A DNA stretch of 64,000 nt, from NCBI RefSeq assembly GCF_003416895.1, contig NZ_QVIO01000001.1, positions 992,001 through 1,056,000 on the forward strand. Direction: 5' to 3'. Below are positions 49,696 through 59,860 of the stretch, one piece after another. The position numbers and the translations under genes were made by a program. How positions within the stretch are numbered: the stretch's first letter is position 1; each line of letters begins with the position of its first letter. Source of the stretch: Duganella sp. BJB476. Lineage in GTDB: Bacteria > Pseudomonadota > Gammaproteobacteria > Burkholderiales > Burkholderiaceae_D. The notes under the pieces are model-generated. The model was given only the letters and a program-made list of their open reading frames with translations, had not been told where the DNA came from and did not search any database.

Positions 49696-51270
49696 TTGAA
49701 AAAACTCCTGCTCCTGGCCTGCCTGCTGCTGTCCTGCGCGGCGCATGCCGCCATCGACAGCACACTGCTGGCGCCCCTGGCCGGCGGCGATCCCGACGCC
49801 CGCGTCGATGCCATCGTCAAGATCGGCGCGCTGGCCAACGACGACGCCATCCGCCTGCTGACGGCGCTCAAAGGCGACGCCCTGTACGCCACGCCGGACG
49901 GCAGCATCTACATCGTCACCGACGACAAAGCCTACAACCCGGCCACCGGCGCAACCGGCCCACTGCCCGAAGGGCTGGATGGTGTGATGGTCAACAACCG
50001 CCTGCGCGGCGCCGTCGACGACGCGCTGTCCGCCCTCAAACTATTCGCCCCAGACCGCGCGCAGCGGCTGGCAGCAGCCACCGAACTGCAAAAAAGCGTC
50101 ACGCTGGCGCAGGCCCCGCTGATCGAGAAGGCCCTGGCGAACGAGCAGGACGCCGAGATCCGCCCCATGCTGCAACTGGTCGCCGCCACCGCCAACCTGC
50201 AATCGCCGGAAGCCGCCAAGCGCAAGGTCGCCGTCGAAGCGCTGGCCGACAGCAGCAACGCCAACCTGCGCCCGCTGCTGCAAGCGATGCAGAGCGATAA
50301 GGAACCCGACCAGTCGGTGCGCGTGGCCGCCGCCCACACCTTGCAGGCGCTGGACAGTCGCCTGGCCCGCACCGAATTTATCGGCAACGTCTTCTACGGC
50401 ATCTCGCTGGCCAGCGTGCTGCTGCTGACGGCGCTGGGCCTGGCCATCACCTTCGGCCTGATGGGCATCATCAACATGGCCCACGGCGAACTGCTGATGA
50501 TAGGCGCCTACACCACCTACCTGTGCCAACTCGGCTTCCGCAACTACTTCCCCTCGGCGGTGGACTGCTACCTGATCGCCGCGCTGCCGGCCGCCTTCCT
50601 GGTGACGGCCGCCGTCGGCATCGCGCTGGAGCGCACGGTGATCCGCTGGCTCTACGGCCGTCCGCTGGAAACGCTGCTGGCCACGTGGGGCATCAGCCTG
50701 ATACTAATGCAGGCGGTACGCACCATCTTCGGCGCGCAGAACGTCGAGGTGGCGAATCCGTCGTGGATGTCGGGCGGCGTGACGGTGCTTGGCTCGCTGG
50801 TGCTGGCCTATAACCGCATCGTCATCATCGTGTTCGCGCTGTTCGTGGTGGCGGGCGTCTGGCTGATACTGAACAAGACCCGGCTCGGCTTGTTCGTCCG
50901 CGCCGTGATGCAGAACCGCCGCATGGCCGGCTGCGTCGGCGTCTACACCGCCAAGATCGACATGATGACCTTCGGCCTCGGCTCCGGCATCGCGGGACTG
51001 GGCGGCGTGGCCCTGTCGCAGCTGGGTAACGTGGGGCCGGACCTGGGCCAGAGCTACATCGTCGATTCCTTCATGGTGGTGGTGCTGGGCGGCGTCGGCC
51101 AGCTGGCAGGCACCATCATCGCCGCGCTGGGACTGGGCGAAGCGAACAAATTCCTGGAGCCGGTGGCGGGCGCGGTGCTGGCCAAGATCGCCATCCTGGT
51201 CTTCATCATCATGTTTATCCAGAAGCGGCCGCAGGGCCTGTTCGCCATGAAAGGCAGGAGCGCAGAATGA
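49696..51270 (+). CDS. urtB: Urea ABC transporter permease UrtB
   Basis: A 524-residue permease. A signal-like N-terminus and about 215 residues of extracytoplasmic helical repeats precede the membrane domain, which begins near residue 230 (NVFYGISLASVLLLTALGLAITFGLMGIINMAHGE) as in long-form UrtB. The start is TTG 49696 after GAGG; no ATG gives the signal sequence intact. UrtB pairs with UrtC in the membrane. It overlaps urtC by four bases. Confidence 0.94.
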   Translation: MKKLLLLACLLLSCAAHAAIDSTLLAPLAGGDPDARVDAIVKIGALANDDAIRLLTALKGDALYATPDGSIYIVTDDKAYNPATGATGPLPEGLDGVMVNNRLRGAVDDALSALKLFAPDRAQRLAAATELQKSVTLAQAPLIEKALANEQDAEIRPMLQLVAATANLQSPEAAKRKVAVEALADSSNANLRPLLQAMQSDKEPDQSVRVAAAHTLQALDSRLARTEFIGNVFYGISLASVLLLTALGLAITFGLMGIINMAHGELLMIGAYTTYLCQLGFRNYFPSAVDCYLIAALPAAFLVTAAVGIALERTVIRWLYGRPLETLLATWGISLILMQAVRTIFGAQNVEVANPSWMSGGVTVLGSLVLAYNRIVIIVFALFVVAGVWLILNKTRLGLFVRAVMQNRRMAGCVGVYTAKIDMMTFGLGSGIAGLGGVALSQLGNVGPDLGQSYIVDSFMVVVLGGVGQLAGTIIAALGLGEANKFLEPVAGAVLAKIAILVFIIMFIQKRPQGLFAMKGRSAE

Positions 51271-52345
51271 ATCATCCCTCTCTCTTTTCGCGCCAGGCGT
51301 GGAGCGGCATCGCCGCCTGCTGCGTGGTGCTGGCCGCGCTGCCCTTGCTGAACCTGGCCTTTGCGGACGGCCATCCGCTGCATGTACCCAGCTACATGGT
51401 CAGCCTGGTCGGCAAATTCATGTGCTACGCTCTGGCCGCGCTGGCGCTCGACATGGTGTGGGGCTATGCCGGCATCCTGTCGCTGGGCCACGGCGTGTTC
51501 TTCGCGCTGGGCGCCTATGCGCACGGCATGTACCTGATGCGCGCCATCGGCAGGGAGGGCGTGTACCAGAGCGACCTGCCGGACTTCATGGTCTTCCTCG
51601 ACTGGAAAACCTATCCGTGGTTCTGGTCCGCCACCGACAGCTTCTGGTACTGTGTAGCGCTGGTGGTGCTGGTGCCGGGCGTGCTGGCGTTCGTATTCGG
51701 TTTCTTCGCTTTCCGTTCGCGCATCAAGGGCGTGTACTTTTCGATCATCACGCAAGCCATGACCTACGCCTTCATGCTGCTGTTCTTCCGCAATAACACC
51801 GGCTTTGGCGGTAACAACGGCTTCACGGACTTCAAGCGGATACTGGGCTACTCGATCAGCGCGCCCGCCACTAAGGCGACGCTGTACCTGGTCACGCTGG
51901 CGATGCTGGCCGGCTCGCTGCTGCTGTGCCGCTGGATCGTCAAGTCCAAGCTGGGACGCGTGCTGCAAGCGGTGCGCGATTCGGAATCGCGGCTGATGTT
52001 CATCGGCTATAACCCGCTGTGGTTCAAACTGTTCGTGTGGACCTTGTCGGCGGTGTTGTGCGGGATAGCGGGCGCGCTGTATGTGCCGCAGGTCGGCATC
52101 ATCAACCCGTCCGAGATGTCGCCGGCGAACTCGATCGAGATGGTGATCTGGGCAGCGGTGGGCGGCCGCGGCACGCTGCTGGGGCCTATCATCGGCGCGT
52201 TCTCCGTCAACGGCTTGAAAAGCTGGTTCACCGGCGCCTTCCCGAATCTGTGGCTGTTCGCGCTGGGACTGATCTTCATCCTGGTGACGCGCTACCTGCC
52301 GCAGGGCATAGCGGGACTGGCGGCGCGCTGGCGCAAGGAGCAGGC

Positions 52346-52349
<4 letters not shown>
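51267..52349 (+). CDS. urtC: Urea ABC transporter permease UrtC
   Basis: A 360-residue membrane permease of the LivM/UrtC type. Characteristic segments are ALDMVWGYAGILSLGHGVFFALGAY and FGGNNGFTDFKRILG, and late motifs include IIGAFSVNGLKSWF. It forms the channel with UrtB. ATGA overlaps lie at both ends, with urtB and urtD, so the operon is translationally coupled. Length is normal. Confidence 0.96.
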
Positions 52350-53155
<806 letters not shown>

Positions 53156-53160
53156 CGAAT

Positions 53161-53859
53161 ATGCTGCAAGTCGAAAAAATCAACCAGTACTACGGTTCCT
53201 CGCACACGCTGCGCGGCGTATCGCTGGAGCTGGAACGGGGCAAGTGCATGGCGCTGTTGGGCCGCAACGGCGTCGGCAAGACCACGCTGCTCAAATGCCT
53301 GATGGGCGTGCTGCCGGTATCGGCCGGCGCGGTGCGGCTGGAAGGGCGCGACATCACGCGCATGGCGCCGCACCAGCGCGCGCGGGCCGGCATCGCCTAC
53401 GTGCCGCAGGGCCGGGAGATCTTTGCGCGGTTGACGGTGGAGGAGAACCTGCTGATGGGCCTCGCCACGCACAGCGGCAAGAAGGCGTCCACCATCAAGG
53501 GCGAGGTGTATGAGCTGTTCCCGGTGCTGAAGGACATGCTGCACCGGCGCGGCGGCGACCTGTCCGGCGGCCAGCAGCAACAGCTGGCGATTGCGCGCGC
53601 GCTGCTGGCCGAGCCCAAACTGATCATCCTCGATGAGCCGACCGAGGGCATCCAGCCGTCCATCATCAAGGACATCGGCAACGTGATCCGGCTGCTGCGC
53701 CAGCGCGGCGACATGGCGATCCTGCTGTGCGAGCAGTACTTCGACTTCGCCCACGAACTGGCCGACCAGTTCATCGTGCTGTCGCGCGGCGAGGTGGTGG
53801 CCTGCGGCGCGCAGGCGGCGATGAACGACCCGGACGTCAAGCGCCACCTGGCTGTCTAG
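53161..53859 (+). CDS. urtE: Urea ABC transporter ATP-binding protein UrtE
   Basis: A 232-residue ABC ATPase of the LivF/UrtE type: Walker A GRNGVGKTTLLKC, signature LSGGQQQQLAIAR, Walker B LIILDEPTEGIQPS. It is the second ATPase of the urea importer. It starts five bases after urtD. No urease or urea amidolyase gene follows in the window, so metabolism of the imported compound must be encoded elsewhere. Confidence 0.96.
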   Translation: MLQVEKINQYYGSSHTLRGVSLELERGKCMALLGRNGVGKTTLLKCLMGVLPVSAGAVRLEGRDITRMAPHQRARAGIAYVPQGREIFARLTVEENLLMGLATHSGKKASTIKGEVYELFPVLKDMLHRRGGDLSGGQQQQLAIARALLAEPKLIILDEPTEGIQPSIIKDIGNVIRLLRQRGDMAILLCEQYFDFAHELADQFIVLSRGEVVACGAQAAMNDPDVKRHLAV

Positions 53860-53870
53860 GTTGGCGTAGG

Positions 53871-53901
53871 GCGCACCGCGTGACAAAGCGCGCATTTTTT
53901 T
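53871..53901 (+). terminator. Possible terminator of the urt operon
   Basis: A short CGCG/CGCG stem (CCGCGTGACAAAGCGCGC region) is followed by CATTTTTTT, 12 to 40 bases after urtE. The T-run is good but the stem is weak. Confidence 0.4.
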
Positions 53902-53948
53902 AGTTGAGTTCCATGCTACATTGTCTTTCTTGCCACTTTGTAGCCATC

Positions 53949-54797
53949 ATGAGACCGCAATTTTCGCTTTATGTCGTTCTGCTGGCGCCGCTCGTCCTGG
54001 TTGGCTTGTACTGGTCGTCGAGCCGTCCTGGAGGTGAACCCGAGGCGGCCAGGCAGCAGGCAGCGAGCCGCGCCGCCCTCGCAGAGACCAGTCGCGCCAA
54101 GCCGCCAACCCAGTTACCCAAACCCGACCCGCGTTACACGCTGGCGCAGCAGGTCGACCAACTGGCCAGCACCGGCAAGCCGTCCGATGCCTACGATGCG
54201 TACTGGCTGGTGCAAAACTGTATCAACTTCCAACGCACCGGCGATCTGGTGGTGGAGGACGGCGACGCCATGCGGAAGGCGACCGACGCCGAAAAGTCCG
54301 CGGAAAAACTGCGGTGCGCAGACCTGACCGAGCGGATGAAGACTACGCGATTGGAGCACCTGACCGTGGCGACCAAGGCCGGCGTTTTCGGCGCGAACCT
54401 GAGCTTCCTGCACACCGGCCCGTTCGGCGATCCGTCGGCGTTGGAATCCCGGCCCGACGATCCGCTGGTACAGGCATGGAAGCTGGAGGCGCTGGGGTAT
54501 CTGGAGGTGCAGGCGCAACTGGGCGACATGCCCAGCATGATTTCGCTGCTGGGTGAGTACAACGAGGACAGCGACCTGTTGAAGCAGCATCAGGTAGCGG
54601 CGCTGCGCTACGCGACCGCCGTGCACGACGATTATGAAATGGCATTTGGCGGATCTTCAAGCACTGCTCCCAATCCGCTGACGGATGAATTTATGCAGAA
54701 GATGTCGCAGGGGCTGTCGCCGGATCAGGTTAAACAGGCCACCAGCGAAGGCAAGCAGTTGCTGGCGCGCTCCATGGAGTTACACAAGCGGCATTGA
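53949..54797 (+). CDS. Membrane-anchored or secreted protein of unknown function
   Basis: A 282-residue protein with an N-terminal hydrophobic helix (MRPQFSLYVVLLAPLVLVGL), a Pro/Ala-rich linker and a helical C-terminal domain. The segment AWKLEALGYLEVQAQLGDMPSM is reminiscent of Sel1/TPR repeats, but I cannot identify a family. One Cys pair (NCINFQ ... KLRCADL) may form a disulfide. I chose ATG 53949; ATG 53913 would add 12 residues. It is not part of the urt operon. Confidence 0.65.
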   Translation: MRPQFSLYVVLLAPLVLVGLYWSSSRPGGEPEAARQQAASRAALAETSRAKPPTQLPKPDPRYTLAQQVDQLASTGKPSDAYDAYWLVQNCINFQRTGDLVVEDGDAMRKATDAEKSAEKLRCADLTERMKTTRLEHLTVATKAGVFGANLSFLHTGPFGDPSALESRPDDPLVQAWKLEALGYLEVQAQLGDMPSMISLLGEYNEDSDLLKQHQVAALRYATAVHDDYEMAFGGSSSTAPNPLTDEFMQKMSQGLSPDQVKQATSEGKQLLARSMELHKRH

Positions 54798-54871
54798 GCA
54801 TTCCCGCATAATTTGGCCGCACCGCCGATTGCTGATAAAGTAACGGTCCTTTTTTATTTGTCAGGTTTGCC

Positions 54872-55480
54872 GTGGAGTTGCGTTTGCTTTTTTATATCCT
54901 CGATCTGATCGGCGTGGCCGTATTTGCCGCCAGCGGCACGCTGGCGGCGATGGCTTCCCATCTGGATCTGCTGGGGATCATGGTGCTGGCCGCGATGACC
55001 GCCATCGGCGGCGGCACGGTGCGCGACCTGCTGCTGAACCGCCATCCAGTGTTCTGGATCGAGGATCCCAAGCCGCTGCTGGTGATCGTCGCTTCGGCCG
55101 TCTTCACCATCGTCTGGGTGCAGGTGCTGCCGGTGCCGACCGACGCCTTGCTGATCGCCGACGCGCTGGGGTTGGCGCTGTTCGCCATGTCCGGCGCCAA
55201 GGTGGCGGAGGCGCAGGGCTGCCGCGCGCTGATCGTCATCCTGATGGGCACATTGACCGGCGTCGGCGGAGGCCTGGTGCGCGACATCCTCGCCGCCAAG
55301 GTGCCGCTGATACTGCGCCAGGATATCTACGCCACCGCCGCCATCGCCGGCATCCTGCTGTACATCCTGCTGAAGAAGGCCGGCATGCCACCGCGCTGGG
55401 CGTTCGGCGTCGGCCTGGTTTCTATCGTGGTGGTGCGCCTGCTGGCGATTCAACTGGGCTTGCGGCTTCCGTCGTTCTGA
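54872..55480 (+). CDS. UPF0126/TRIC-type membrane protein (YicG family)
   Basis: A 202-residue protein with seven likely membrane helices in two related halves, each with a GGGxxRD signature: IGGGTVRDLLL and VGGGLVRDILA. Family members include trimeric intracellular cation channel homologues (TRIC-like K+ channels) and YicG, implicated in glycine tolerance or import. The start is GTG 54872; its 3' end overlaps the convergent response-regulator gene by 59 bases. Confidence 0.9.
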   Translation: MELRLLFYILDLIGVAVFAASGTLAAMASHLDLLGIMVLAAMTAIGGGTVRDLLLNRHPVFWIEDPKPLLVIVASAVFTIVWVQVLPVPTDALLIADALGLALFAMSGAKVAEAQGCRALIVILMGTLTGVGGGLVRDILAAKVPLILRQDIYATAAIAGILLYILLKKAGMPPRWAFGVGLVSIVVVRLLAIQLGLRLPSF

Positions 55481-56384
55481 GTCGCAGCTTGCCCATCGCG
55501 ACCGCTGCGGCGGAGGTGCGGGTTTCCACGCCCAGTTTGATGAACACGTGCTCCAGGTGCTTGTTCACCGTGCGCGGGCTGGTGCCGAGGATGTCGCCGA
55601 TGTCGCGGTTGGTCTTGCCCTTGATGACCCAGTTCAGCACCTCCGATTCGCGCTGCGTCAGCTTGAAGGACGCCATCAGCTTCTCGATCTCCGCACTGTC
55701 CGATTCTTCGCGCAGCACGATCATCCACTGTTCGTTTTCGCTGAACTCCGCCGCCGAGAAGATCAGGCGGCGGCTGGCCCGTTGCAGTGTCAGCGGCGGA
55801 TGCGACTGGCCCTGGCTGTGCGCCAGTTGCGTCGCATCCAGCCACGCCGTCAATTCCGTGTCGACCGCATAGCCCTGCATCAGCGTGCGCGCCAGCGGCG
55901 TTTGCCAGACGATCTTGCCGTCGCGCGGCGTCATCGCAATGACCGCGTTGCCGAAGGCGTCCAGCGCGCTGCGGGCCTGGTCCACCAGCCGCGCCGTCTG
56001 CATGTGGGAGGTGATGCGCGCCAGCACCTCGCTGGTACGCAGCGGCTTGGTGACGTAGTCGTTGCCGCCGGCGGCGAAGGCCGCGACCACATGCTCCGCC
56101 TCCGTCAGCCCGGTCATGAACACCACCGGGATGTGGCGCGTGGCCAGGCTGGCCTTCAGGTGGCGGCAGGTTTCGAAGCCATCCATGCCGGGCATGACGG
56201 CGTCCAGCAGGATGATGTCCGGCTGCGCCTCGGCGGCGCGCTGCAAGGCCGTGGCGCCGTTGTTCGCCACCAGCACGGTGTAGCCCGATTCGTCCAATGC
56301 ATCGTGCAGCACGGCCAGGTTTTCCGGCACGTCGTCCACCACCAGGACGACGTCGCCGCGCGCGGGATCAATGTTGAAGTTCAT
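55422..56384 (-). CDS. LuxR-type response regulator
   Basis: A 320-residue regulator. Residues 12-125 form a receiver domain with phospho-acceptor Asp61 in PDIILLDAVMPGMDGFE. A middle region of about 110 residues resembles a PAS-like fold (FGNAVIAMTPRDGKIVWQ). A C-terminal LuxR helix-turn-helix (about 240-305) contains LTQRESEVLNWVIKGKTNRDIGDIL. It overlaps the sensor-kinase gene by 17 bases and is its expected partner. I chose ATG 56384 because it opens MNFNIDPARG; the earlier in-frame start lies in the kinase gene. Confidence 0.9.
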   Translation of the reverse strand: MNFNIDPARGDVVLVVDDVPENLAVLHDALDESGYTVLVANNGATALQRAAEAQPDIILLDAVMPGMDGFETCRHLKASLATRHIPVVFMTGLTEAEHVVAAFAAGGNDYVTKPLRTSEVLARITSHMQTARLVDQARSALDAFGNAVIAMTPRDGKIVWQTPLARTLMQGYAVDTELTAWLDATQLAHSQGQSHPPLTLQRASRRLIFSAAEFSENEQWMIVLREESDSAEIEKLMASFKLTQRESEVLNWVIKGKTNRDIGDILGTSPRTVNKHLEHVFIKLGVETRTSAAAVAMGKLRLRTTEAASPVESPAGAPPR

Positions 56385-59300
56385 CGTTCTGGTTCTTTCG
56401 GAGGAAGTCGGCCATCGCGTCCAGCTGGAAGCGGGCGGCGAAATTGCGCATGGTTTGCGTGAAGTGCAGGTAGCGCGCATCGAGCGCGCTGATTTCATCG
56501 AGCTTGTTCTGGATGCCGCGCACGTAGCCGATGCGGATCAGCTCATTCAGCGCCGCCAGCTGCGCGGCGGGCGGCAGCACCAGCTGCGCCAGTTCCGGCG
56601 CGGCCGCAGCCACCTCGATGCTGATAGCCGGCTGCGTGATCCATTCCAGCGCCAGGCGCTGGCCTATCCAGTCCAGCAGCTCGGCCACGTTGACCGGCTT
56701 GACGATGAAGTCCGCCGCCGTGATGCCGGCGGCGTTTTCCATACCCTTGTCGAAGGCGTTGGCGGAGACGATGGCGATCGGCACCTGCGACAGCTGGCGG
56801 CGGCGCAGGATGTAGCTTGCCTCCCAGCCGTCCATGGCCGGCATGGCCAGGTCCATCAGGATCAGGTCCGGTTTGAAGGAGGCGTGCAGGTCCAGGCATT
56901 CGAGGCCGGATTCGGCCAGCGCCACGTCGAAGCCCAGCGGCGTCAGGATATTCAGCAGCATCTCGCGGTCGACCCGCTCGTTGTCGACCACCAGGATGCG
57001 GCGCCGCGTGCCGCGATAGCCGGTGCGCTGCGCAGCCGGTTGTTCCAGTTCCTTCAGCTCCCTGGCCGAGGCGTGCACGCTGGGCAGGAACAGGCGGATG
57101 TGGAATACGCTGCCTTGCTGCGGCGTGCTGCGGATATTCAGTTCGCCGCCCATCAGCTGCGTCAGCATCTTGGAGATCGGCAGGCCGAGGCCCGTGCCGC
57201 TGGCGTTGGCGTGCGCGCTGGCGCTGCCGCGCGAGAATGGCTCGAAGATGTGGTCGATCTCTTCCTGCAGGATGCCGGGGCCGCTGTCCTCGATTTCGAA
57301 CGAGGCCATCTCGCGCGCGTACTGCAGCCGCAGCACGATGCCGCCGGTGCTGGTGAACTTGACCGCGTTGCCGAGGATGTTGATGAGGATCTGCCCCAGC
57401 CGCTTGCGGTCGGCGCGCACGATGCGCGGCAGCGCGCCGGTCAGCTCGTAGCGGAAGGCCAGTCCCTTGTTGGCCGCCTGCAGTTCGAACATGCGCACGA
57501 TCTGGCCGATGAAGTCGGGGAAGTTCAACTCCTTCATGTCGAAGTTGAATTTTCCGCCTTCGATGCGGGCGATGTCCAGCGTGCCTTCGATCAGCGACAG
57601 CAGATGCTCGCCGCTGCTGCGGATCACGCGGATGGCTTGCTGGCGGTGCTCCGGGATCGACGGATCGTTGTCCAGCAGCTGCGCGTAGCCGAGGATGGAA
57701 TTCAACGGCGTCCTGATCTCGTGGCTGATGCCGGCGATGTAGCGGCTCTTGGCCTGGTTGGCCAGGTCGGCGGTCTTCTTGGCTTGCTGCAGCTGGGCGT
57801 CGGTCTGGCCGTGCAGTTCGATCTCGCGCGTTAGCAGGCCGGTCTGGCGGTTCGATTCTTCCTGCGCCACGCGGCGGCTTTCGCTGGTCAGCACCAGCCA
57901 CCAGGCGACGATGCCGCTGGTGAGCAGCAGCGCTGCAAAAATCTTGAAGAACACCAGTTGCAGCTGCGGCAGCAGCGCGGCATCGCCGGCCGCCAGCACC
58001 GATTGCTCGTGGTAGTAGATCAGTCCCAGCAGCGCGCCCAGGAACAGCACCGTGACGATCATCAGCAGCAGGTAGTGTCCCAGTCCGCTGCTCAGGTAGC
58101 GCCACAGCGATTTGGGCAGCAGCGCCTGCATCGCCGCCTGCCATTGCGACGACACTTTCGCGTGCGGCTTGCAGACGTCGTTGCAGCGCGCGTCTAGGCA
58201 GCAGCACAGCGAGCAGATCGAACCCTGATAGGCCGGGCAGTGCGCCATGTCCTCGGACTCGTATTCCTTTTCGCAGATCACGCAGGTCTTGCTGTGCACC
58301 TGCGCCGGCTTGCGGGCGATGTAGTACTTGCCCTTGGTGGCGATGGCGATCAGCGGCGACGCCACGAATGCCGTCAGCAGCGCGATGAAGGCGGAGAAGG
58401 CCTGCGCCTGGTGGCCGAACAATCCCATGAAGGCCGCTACCGACAGCGCGGACGCCAGCAGCATGGCGCCGACGCCGACCGGATTGATGTCGTACAAATA
58501 GGCGCGGCGGAACTCGATGCCTTTCGGGCTCAGGCCCAGCGGCTTGTTGACCACCAGGTCCGCCACTACCGCCGTGATCCACGAGATGGCGATGTTGGAG
58601 TACAGGCCAAGCACCTGGTCCAGCGCCTGGAACACGTCCAGCTCCATCAGCAGCACGGCGATCAGCGCGTTGAACACGGCCCACACCACGCGCCCCGGAT
58701 GGCTGTGCGTGAGCCGCGCGAAGAAGTTGGACCAGGCCAGCGAGCCCGCATAGGCATTGGTCATGTTGATCTTGACCTGCGAGATCACCACCACCAGCGC
58801 CGTCGCCAGCAGCGCCACCGACGGATTCGCGAACACCTGGCCGAAGCCGGCCAGGTACATCTGCGTCGGGTTGACCGCCTGCGCCAGCGGCACCGCGCTG
58901 CTGATCGCCAGGAAGGCCAGCAGCGCGCCGCCCAGCATCTTGGCGATGCCGAGCAGGATCCAGCCCGGCCCCGCGATCAGCACGCCCAGATGCCAGCGGA
59001 AGCGGTTGGCGGCGGTCTTCTGCGGCATGAAGCGCAGGAAGTCGACCTGCTCGCCGATCTGCGTGATCAGCGCCACGCCGACCGCCGTGGCGGCGCCGAA
59101 CATCAGCACGTTGAAGTGGCCGTTCTCGCCGGAGCGGCCGGCGTACTGCAGCAGCTGCATCGGCAGCTCGGGTTTCTTTTGCAGGATGGCGATGAAGGGC
59201 AGGGCCATCAGCACCAGCCACACGGGCTGCGTCAGCATCTGGATGCGGCTGATCAGCGTGACGCCATGCGTCACCAGCGGGATCACGACCAGCGCGCTGA

Positions 59301-59781
59301 CCATGTAGCCCAGATAGAGCGGCAGGTGGAAGTACAGCTCCAGCGCATAGGCCATGATGGCCGCTTCCAGCGCGAACAGGATGAAGGTGAACGAGGCGTA
59401 GACGAAGGACGATATCGTCGAGCCGATGTAGCCGAAGCCGGCGCCGCGCGTCAGCAGGTCCATGTCGACGCCGTACTTGGCGGCGTAGTAGCTGATCGGC
59501 AGGCCGGTCATGAAGATGATCAGGCCGACCGCCATGATGGCCCACAGCGCGTTGATGAAGCCGTAGTTGACGGTGATGGTGCCGCCGATCGCCTCCAGCA
59601 CCAGAAACGAGATCGCGCCGAAGGCCGTGTTCGAAACGCGGAACACCGACCATTTGCGGAACGCGCGCGGCGTGTAGCGCAGCGCATAGTCCTCGATGGT
59701 TTCGTTGGCCACCCAGGTGTTGTAGTCGCGACGGATCTTGACGATGCGTTGCGCCGGTTCGGTCTCTGTAGTTGTTGTCAT
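56368..59781 (-). CDS. NCS1 transporter-histidine kinase-receiver fusion
   Basis: An 1137-residue hybrid. Residues about 25-485 form a 12-helix NCS1 (purine/cytosine permease-like) transporter with conserved pieces TVNYGFINALWAIM and VISQVKINMTNAYAGSLAW. Residues 500-537 hold a Cys-rich cluster (CVICEKEYES, CSLCCCLDARC, CKPH) that could bind Zn. Two more membrane helices (about 570-590, 605-630) precede a HisKA domain with His687 in GISHEIRTPLNSILGY, a HATPase domain (EDSGPGI; GTGLGLPIS) and a receiver with Asp977 in PDLILMDLAMPAMDG. A helical tail of about 70 residues ends the protein. It probably senses or imports a nitrogenous solute and phosphorylates the LuxR regulator downstream. A terminator sits 11 bases before the ATG. 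Confidence 0.9.
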   Translation of the reverse strand: MTTTTETEPAQRIVKIRRDYNTWVANETIEDYALRYTPRAFRKWSVFRVSNTAFGAISFLVLEAIGGTITVNYGFINALWAIMAVGLIIFMTGLPISYYAAKYGVDMDLLTRGAGFGYIGSTISSFVYASFTFILFALEAAIMAYALELYFHLPLYLGYMVSALVVIPLVTHGVTLISRIQMLTQPVWLVLMALPFIAILQKKPELPMQLLQYAGRSGENGHFNVLMFGAATAVGVALITQIGEQVDFLRFMPQKTAANRFRWHLGVLIAGPGWILLGIAKMLGGALLAFLAISSAVPLAQAVNPTQMYLAGFGQVFANPSVALLATALVVVISQVKINMTNAYAGSLAWSNFFARLTHSHPGRVVWAVFNALIAVLLMELDVFQALDQVLGLYSNIAISWITAVVADLVVNKPLGLSPKGIEFRRAYLYDINPVGVGAMLLASALSVAAFMGLFGHQAQAFSAFIALLTAFVASPLIAIATKGKYYIARKPAQVHSKTCVICEKEYESEDMAHCPAYQGSICSLCCCLDARCNDVCKPHAKVSSQWQAAMQALLPKSLWRYLSSGLGHYLLLMIVTVLFLGALLGLIYYHEQSVLAAGDAALLPQLQLVFFKIFAALLLTSGIVAWWLVLTSESRRVAQEESNRQTGLLTREIELHGQTDAQLQQAKKTADLANQAKSRYIAGISHEIRTPLNSILGYAQLLDNDPSIPEHRQQAIRVIRSSGEHLLSLIEGTLDIARIEGGKFNFDMKELNFPDFIGQIVRMFELQAANKGLAFRYELTGALPRIVRADRKRLGQILINILGNAVKFTSTGGIVLRLQYAREMASFEIEDSGPGILQEEIDHIFEPFSRGSASAHANASGTGLGLPISKMLTQLMGGELNIRSTPQQGSVFHIRLFLPSVHASARELKELEQPAAQRTGYRGTRRRILVVDNERVDREMLLNILTPLGFDVALAESGLECLDLHASFKPDLILMDLAMPAMDGWEASYILRRRQLSQVPIAIVSANAFDKGMENAAGITAADFIVKPVNVAELLDWIGQRLALEWITQPAISIEVAAAAPELAQLVLPPAAQLAALNELIRIGYVRGIQNKLDEISALDARYLHFTQTMRNFAARFQLDAMADFLRKNQNDELQH

Positions 59782-59792
59782 GCCGGGCCCAT

Positions 59793-59822
59793 AAAAAAAG
59801 CAGCTATCTAAGCTGCTTTTTT
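59793..59822. terminator. Bidirectional intrinsic terminator or attenuator before the NCS1-kinase gene
   Basis: AAAAAAGCAGCT (59794-59805) and AGCTGCTTTTTT (59811-59822) form a perfect 12-bp stem with a 5-base loop and A/T tails on both sides. It ends the YcgR-like gene upstream on the minus strand, yet lies only 11 bases before the NCS1-kinase start codon, leaving no room for a promoter in between. Confidence 0.85.
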
Positions 59823-59860
59823 AAGCAAGTTGCATGCCCGGCAAGGTTGTCGCGAGAGGT

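Noticed and set aside
56371-59811. Long frames on both strands over the NCS1-kinase gene, including 1036 codons in another minus frame
   Set aside because: Shadows produced by codon bias. Only the 56368-59781 frame shows transporter, kinase and receiver motifs.
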